DNA from: an uncultured euryarchaeote
GTDB taxonomy: Archaea; Thermoplasmatota; Thermoplasmata; UBA10834
Reading direction: 5' to 3'
Assembly (NCBI GenBank): GCA_937872085.1
Contig: CALMQK010000193.1
Location: 1 to 10,143, forward strand
Length of the DNA: 10,143 bases
The notes under the pieces are model-generated. The model searched no databases and was not told the origin of the DNA. It was given only the letters and a program-made list of their open reading frames with translations. Shown in pieces: positions 7,094 through 10,143 of the stretch. The first letter of the stretch is position 1, and each line of letters starts with the position of its first letter. The position numbers and the translations under genes were made by a program.

Positions 7094-7121
7094 GGATTCG
7101 AGTGCTGGATTCGAGTATATG
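7094..7121 (+). promoter_or_regulatory. Direct-repeat element and TATA box upstream of the LOG-like gene
   Basis: GGATTCGAGT occurs twice, at 7094-7103 and 7107-7116, exactly identical and 13 bases apart. The second copy runs into AGTATATG (7114-7121), a candidate TATA box that would place the transcript start near 7143, almost at GTG 7148. A regulator binding the repeats would compete with TBP/TFB. Confidence 0.45.
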
Positions 7122-7147
7122 AGGGGGTACGGCCATTATGACCGAAC

Positions 7148-7633
7148 GTGGCGTTCAAGATAGTCGGTGTGATAGGTTCCAGCAAGGCAGACCCCGATAT
7201 CCTCAAGGTGGCCGAGGAGGTAGGAGCGGAGATAGCCAGACGAGGAGCTGCTCTCGTATGCGGCGGGCTCACGGGGGTGATGGAAGCCGCGTGCAAGGGC
7301 GCGAGGAGCCAAGGAGGCCTCACGATCGGGATAATCCCGTCCAACAGCAAGGAGGATGCGAACCCTTACGTCCAGATCCCCATCGTAACAGGCATGGGGA
7401 TGGGCAGGAACGTGATGCTTGTAATGACGGCCGATGTCCTCATCGCTGTGAGCGGGGAGTTCGGAACGCTATCCGAGATCGCCCACGCGCTGAACATCGG
7501 TAAGAAGGTAATAGGCCTGAGGACGTGGAAGCTTGAGAATGCGCGCTCGAATCCCATCCCGAACCTGATCGAGGTGGACACTCCGAAGAAGGCCGTGGAT
7601 TTGGCGCTCGAATCCATTTCTGCGAATATCTGA
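7148..7633 (+). CDS. LOG-like Rossmann-fold protein (SLOG / TIGR00725-type)
   Basis: The protein has 161 residues, the normal length for TIGR00725-type proteins. It shows IVGVIGSS (5-12) as the first nucleotide-binding turn, VCGGLTGVMEAACKGA (37-52), IGIIP (60-64), TGMGMGRNVM (81-90) and SGEFGTLSEIAHAL (102-115). These correspond to the family's GGxGTLSE phosphate-binding region, although GG is replaced by GE here. LOG and lysine-decarboxylase-like proteins bind nucleotides, and LOG itself releases the base from cytokinin nucleotides; the substrate of this branch is not established. GTG 7148 is the earliest possible start because an in-frame TGA lies at 7139-7141. No Shine-Dalgarno is placed for it, but a TATA box at 7114-7121 predicts an almost leaderless transcript. 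It is divergent from the SPFH operon, sharing a 140-base intergenic region. Confidence 0.9.
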   Translation: MAFKIVGVIGSSKADPDILKVAEEVGAEIARRGAALVCGGLTGVMEAACKGARSQGGLTIGIIPSNSKEDANPYVQIPIVTGMGMGRNVMLVMTADVLIAVSGEFGTLSEIAHALNIGKKVIGLRTWKLENARSNPIPNLIEVDTPKKAVDLALESISANI

Positions 7634-8112
7634 TCCGAGAGGTCGTTGGAGGCGCCTTCGAAGGTGTCCCCGAATTGAGATACGATCACACGAAAGCATC
7701 GGCGGGCTGAGCTCGGGCGCAGGATTGTTGTAGGAATCCACTCTCACCGCAATGCATACGCGAACCTGAACCCAGAAAGGTTCGTGGTTATGAGGACGCG
7801 CGGCACGAATGGCCGTCTCAAGGATCGAGGAATCCTCGAACAGGACCATGTCAAGATGGGGATAGGGCTAGAACTCGGAATGTCTAGTCCGGAGGACATT
7901 ACGGCTGAGTTCGTACAAGGTCGAGACTGTCTAGAGAGCGTTCCCTTAGCCCTTTCCGGAACCCTTCACAAGGGAGAAGACGGATCGACCCGCCACCCCT
8001 TGGGGGCATTGAACGAGGGTGGATCCAACAAGAGCACGGCCCACATTTGCCATTCGTCAAATAACACAGTTATATAGTCGAATAGTGTTGACGGCAAAAG
8101 GCCAATACACTG
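7634..8112. other. Intergenic region with no supported gene
   Basis: No reliable gene is seen in this stretch. It contains a hairpin-capable palindrome centred on CCTTCGAAGG (7655-7664), just after the LOG-like gene, and a 7-1-7 inverted repeat TCGAGGA-A-TCCTCGA (7825-7839). An open frame at 7784-8077 lacks a ribosome-binding site and family resemblance, and its second half lies in the duplicated upstream region. From about 7925 onward the sequence is the start of the first copy of the tandem duplication, including the inverted repeat GGATCGACCC (7982-7991) and GGGTGGATCC (8017-8026). Confidence 0.4.
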
Positions 8113-8118
8113 TTATAT
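8113..8118 (+). promoter_or_regulatory. Conserved TATA box, copy 1
   Basis: TTATAT here lies at the position equivalent to AATATA in copy 2, although the surrounding bases have diverged. Another TATATAG at 8071-8077 is not conserved. Transcription is expected near 8140, giving a leader of about 40 bases. Confidence 0.45.
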
Positions 8119-8180
8119 GCTGTTGGCGACATGTCCTCGACGGACATGGTAGCGATGAACTGAACTTGGATGGTATTGGG

Positions 8181-8870
8181 ATGACAAGCAGAACGGAAAT
8201 GACCGAAGGAATGATAGGACCTTTGAAGAGAAGCACGAAGCCAGCAGCAACAGCAACAGCAACACCATCGGCACGAAAGAAGGTTGCCGGACTCGTCGTG
8301 GTCATAGGCGCGATCGCTCTCCTGGCAGTTGCCCTGATTCCGGCATCGAACTCGACCGACGCTTACCCCGATAGAGAGGGAGGATGTGGGTGCCATTCAT
8401 ACAGGACTACGCCCTTTCTCACGGTGAACGGTCTGCCGAGCGGAACATACACTCCGGGACAGCAGTATTCGGTCGACGTGATAGTAGCCGACCCGAACGG
8501 CCTGACGGGAGAGAACGCTTTCAGCTTCCGCATCACATCACCGGCTGTAGGGGGAGGGACGCTAGCCACGACCGACCCGAACGTTGAGATCAACACCGCA
8601 ATCCAAGCCTCCGCAAACGACTCGGTAACCCCGATGACGGCGACCCAGTGGACCGTGCTATGGACCGCACCGGCCTCCGGATCTGTGACAATCAACATCA
8701 CGGCGGTCATGAACCAAACGAGCATTCTCGGAACTCCGCCGTACGACCGATACACCGTAACGCTAACCGAGGGCGCTGCCATACCTGAGTTCCCAGTTCT
8801 ACTGGTCCCGGTAGTCGGAATCGGTCTCGCCGTGGTGGTCGCAGCCAAGGTCACGAGGAGATCCAAATAG
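8181..8870 (+). CDS. Secreted CxCH protein with choice-of-anchor-V-like domain and PEF-CTERM-like anchor, copy 1
   Basis: The protein has 229 residues. A basic, Thr/Ala-rich N-terminus precedes a hydrophobic signal segment (36-54), with likely cleavage near STDA (58-61). The mature start carries GGCGCHSYRT (C69, C71, H72). A beta-sandwich region follows: GTYTPGQQYSVDV (88-100), an FSFRITSP strand and TQWTVLWTAPASGSVTINIT (155-174). Together these resemble the choice-of-anchor V / reeler-like domain, in which a cysteine-histidine motif often precedes YTPGxxY. Possible N-glycosylation sites are N146, N172 and N178. The end, IPEFPVLLVP plus a hydrophobic helix and RRSK, resembles the archaeal PEF-CTERM sorting signal. 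The frame is open from 8019, but ATG 8181 aligns with the start of copy 2 and the duplicated promoter lies between. The protein is probably on the cell surface; its ligand is unknown. Confidence 0.87.
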   Translation: MTSRTEMTEGMIGPLKRSTKPAATATATPSARKKVAGLVVVIGAIALLAVALIPASNSTDAYPDREGGCGCHSYRTTPFLTVNGLPSGTYTPGQQYSVDVIVADPNGLTGENAFSFRITSPAVGGGTLATTDPNVEINTAIQASANDSVTPMTATQWTVLWTAPASGSVTINITAVMNQTSILGTPPYDRYTVTLTEGAAIPEFPVLLVPVVGIGLAVVVAAKVTRRSK

Positions 8871-8877
8871 ACACAAA

Positions 8878-8892
8878 CCGTTTTCTCTCTTT
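8878..8892 (+). terminator. T-rich tail after copy 1
   Basis: CCGTTTTCTCTCTTT follows the stop of copy 1 by seven bases, and a related CCGTTTTCCCACTTT follows copy 2 at 9926-9940. Pyrimidine/T-rich tracts of this kind suit archaeal intrinsic termination, but the runs are interrupted. Confidence 0.35.
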
Positions 8893-9171
8893 CAACGAAG
8901 ACGATGAGCCAGTGGCCTTTAGCCCGTTCGTTGAGATTGGTCAATGAAGCCCCGGCGACGCTAGACGCGAGGCGTGCAGAGGCATGCTCGTTCAGAGCGA
9001 GTCCCCAGGGCCCTTTCCGGATCCCTTCACCAGGGGAATAGGGATCGACCCGCCATCTCTTTGGATCATTGAACGAGGGTGGATCCAACAAGAGCACGGC
9101 CCATATTTGCCATTCGTCAGATAACATCGTTCTATGACCGAACAGTGTTGACGGCAAAAGGCCAACTCAAC

Positions 9172-9177
9172 AATATA
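9172..9177 (+). promoter_or_regulatory. Conserved TATA box, copy 2
   Basis: AATATA sits at the place equivalent to TTATAT in copy 1, 64 bases before the ATG. The 300-base stretch between the two genes otherwise holds the duplicated upstream region and no other gene. Confidence 0.45.
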
Positions 9178-9240
9178 AGCTGCTAGAGACATATCCTCGA
9201 CGGACAACGTGGTTATCAACTGAACTTGGAGGGTACTAGA

Positions 9241-9918
9241 ATGACAAGCAGAACGGGAATGACCGAAGGCGTGATAGGACCTGTGAAAAGAAGGGCCAAG
9301 ACAACAGCAAGACCATCGCTACGAAGGAAGTTTACCGGCCTCGCTGTGATCATGGGCGCGATCGCTCTCCTGGCAGTGGCCCTTGTTCCGGCGTCGAACT
9401 CTACCGATGCAACCCCCGATCAAGAGGGAGGCTGTGGGTGCCATTCATACAGGACTATAGCCTTTCTCACGGTGAACGGTCTGCCGACCGGAACGTACAC
9501 TCCGGGATTGCAATATTCGGTCGACGTGATAGTGGCCGACCCGAACGGCCTGACGGGAGAGAACGCTTTCAGCTTCCGCATCACATCACCGGCTGTAGGG
9601 GGAGGGACGCTAGCCACGACCGACCCGAACGTTGAGATCAACACCGCAATCCAAGCCTCCGCAAACGACTCGGTAACCCCGATGACGGCGACCCAGTGGA
9701 CCGTGCTATGGACCGCACCGGCCTCCGGATCTGTGACAATCAACATCACGGCGGTCATGAACCAAACGAGCATTCTCGGAACTCCGCCGTACGACCGATA
9801 CACCGTCACGCTCACCGAGGATGCAGCCATACCCGAGTTCCCAGCACTACTGATCCCAGTGGTCGGGATCGGCCTCGCCGTGGTGGTCGCAGCCAAGGTC
9901 ACGAGGAAATCCAAGTAG
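9241..9918 (+). CDS. Secreted CxCH protein with choice-of-anchor-V-like domain and PEF-CTERM-like anchor, copy 2
   Basis: The protein has 225 residues and is the tandem paralogue of the preceding gene. ATG 9241 has GGAGGG at 9228-9233, seven bases upstream, a better site than in copy 1; the frame also allows a TTG at 9226, which is not needed. The signal segment lies at about 32-50, the CGCH motif at C65, C67 and H68, then the same beta-sandwich domain and IPEFPALLIP anchor with a RKSK end. Relative to copy 1 it lacks four residues of the Thr/Ala-rich N-terminal linker (ATATAT there). Residues from ADPNG to YDRYTV are identical because the DNA is identical, while the signal peptide and anchor differ. 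Role as for copy 1: surface-anchored, ligand or cofactor unknown. Confidence 0.88.
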   Translation: MTSRTGMTEGVIGPVKRRAKTTARPSLRRKFTGLAVIMGAIALLAVALVPASNSTDATPDQEGGCGCHSYRTIAFLTVNGLPTGTYTPGLQYSVDVIVADPNGLTGENAFSFRITSPAVGGGTLATTDPNVEINTAIQASANDSVTPMTATQWTVLWTAPASGSVTINITAVMNQTSILGTPPYDRYTVTLTEDAAIPEFPALLIPVVGIGLAVVVAAKVTRKSK

Positions 9919-10054
9919 GCACAAACCGTTTTCCCACTTTCAACCAAGACGATGAGCCATTGGCATGTAGCCTGTCCGTTGAGGTTGCTGATTCGGTCCA
10001 CGAGAGGGAAAAAGTTGAAGAGCTTCCGCCAGCAATGTGGATAGAGGTGAGCCA

Positions 10055-10143
10055 ATGGTCGATCGCATAGCCTCGGTGAGTCTAGACGGACTCGTTTATG
10101 TCGAGCGAAAGCCGGCGCTCGTTCTATTCACAGGAGAATGGTG
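10055..10143 (+). CDS. Start of a new gene, truncated by the window end
   Basis: ATG 10055 follows GAGGTG (10044-10049) with a five-base spacer, a strong ribosome-binding site. The frame stays open to the last base, giving 29 residues that include ASVSLDGLVYV (6-16) and KPALVLFTGEW (19-29). The final two bases are TG, so the next residue is Cys, Trp or a stop. KPALVLFTGEW resembles the beta strand that leads into the WCxxC site of thioredoxin-like proteins, and a Cys next would complete it. This identification is tentative. It lies 136 bases after the copy 2 gene, partly occupied by that copy's duplicated tail; a TATA box for it is not evident. Confidence 0.6.
   Translation, partial: MVDRIASVSLDGLVYVERKPALVLFTGEW

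Larger units (their letters stand above)
7925..8942 (+). repeat. Tandem duplication, copy 1 (upstream region, gene and tail)
   Basis: This block aligns with 8985-9990 at an offset of 1060 bases upstream of and at the gene starts, and 1048 bases after a 12-base (four-codon) difference near codon 21-28. Homology includes the promoter region, the whole reading frame and about 70 bases after the stop. Positions 8487-8758 are identical to 9535-9806 in all 272 bases. The last 112 bases of the gene differ at 15 positions by hand count. Confidence 0.9.
8985..9990 (+). repeat. Tandem duplication, copy 2
   Basis: This is the second copy of the roughly 1-kb unit, starting about 42 bases after copy 1 ends. 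The upstream part keeps the inverted repeat GGATCGACCC (9042-9051) / GGGTGGATCC (9077-9086), the strongly conserved block around 9066-9120 and a TATA box, while the leader has drifted. The internal block 9535-9806 is identical to copy 1. Confidence 0.9.

Noticed and set aside
7651..7668. Hairpin around CCTTCGAAGG as a terminator of the LOG-like gene
   Set aside because: The stem depends on G-U pairs and no T-run follows; archaeal termination does not need such a hairpin, so it is only noted.
7784..8077. Possible 97-residue gene after the LOG-like gene
   Set aside because: It has no Shine-Dalgarno or TATA box at a sensible distance and no family resemblance, and its second half is the duplicated upstream region, where the sequence changes look non-coding.
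8019..8180. Upstream extension of the copy 1 secreted protein
   Set aside because: The extension contains the duplicated promoter, and the equivalent stretch in copy 2 is interrupted by stops, so the start at 8181 is preferred.
8943..9065. GC-rich stretch between the copies checked for a tRNA or small RNA
   Set aside because: No T-loop GTTCRANNC context with matching acceptor stem or anticodon arm could be built.
8363..9157. Long minus-strand open frame opposite copy 1, with a similar one at 9420-10055 opposite copy 2
   Set aside because: Both are mirror images of the duplicated plus-strand genes and recur only because the DNA is duplicated. They have no ribosome-binding site or recognisable domain, and the plus-strand products show a signal peptide and anchor.

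Overview
The window looks like chromosomal DNA of a euryarchaeon, most likely a Thermoplasmata-type lineage; the lineage is an inference. Support comes from TATA-box promoters, a mix of strong purine-rich Shine-Dalgarno sites and short or absent leaders, a ModE-type archaeal regulator, abundant small zinc ribbons, and secreted proteins ending in a PEF-CTERM-like anchor (IPEFP, hydrophobic helix, basic tail). I found no rRNA, tRNA, CRISPR array or insertion sequence.

Layout. (1) 1-2156, plus strand: the end of a TPR protein, then two related small membrane proteins and a radical SAM/SPASM enzyme in a close-packed run. (2) 2217-2939, plus: a ModE-like winged helix fused to an intact Nudix hydrolase, with its own TATA box. 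(3) 7007 down to 2958, minus: a five-gene operon made of a helical protein, an SPFH protein with three C-terminal zinc ribbons, two zinc-ribbon membrane proteins, and a related zinc-ribbon protein without membrane segments. Gaps are 50 nt or less, including one 4-nt overlap. This resembles the Bacillus subtilis ydjFGHI (PspA / zinc ribbon / SPFH) membrane-stress locus, but the first gene is not a recognisable PspA. (4) 7148-7633, plus: a LOG-like (SLOG/TIGR00725-type) Rossmann protein, divergent from the operon. (5) 7925-9990: a tandem duplication of about 1 kb, promoter plus gene, encoding two secreted CxCH-containing, choice-of-anchor-V-like proteins. (6) 10055 to the end: the first 29 codons of a new gene.

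The clearest unusual signals are these. The two secreted-protein copies share an exactly identical 272-nt block set in sequence that is about 13% diverged just downstream, which suggests gene conversion. The SPFH/zinc-ribbon operon looks like a phage-shock-like system with a different helical partner. The ModE-Nudix fusion may couple a nucleotide ligand to transcription. The truncated last gene breaks off at FTGEW plus TG-, which would fit a thioredoxin-like WC motif next to the CxCH secreted proteins. All functional proposals are inferences from motifs and neighbourhood; no database search was possible.
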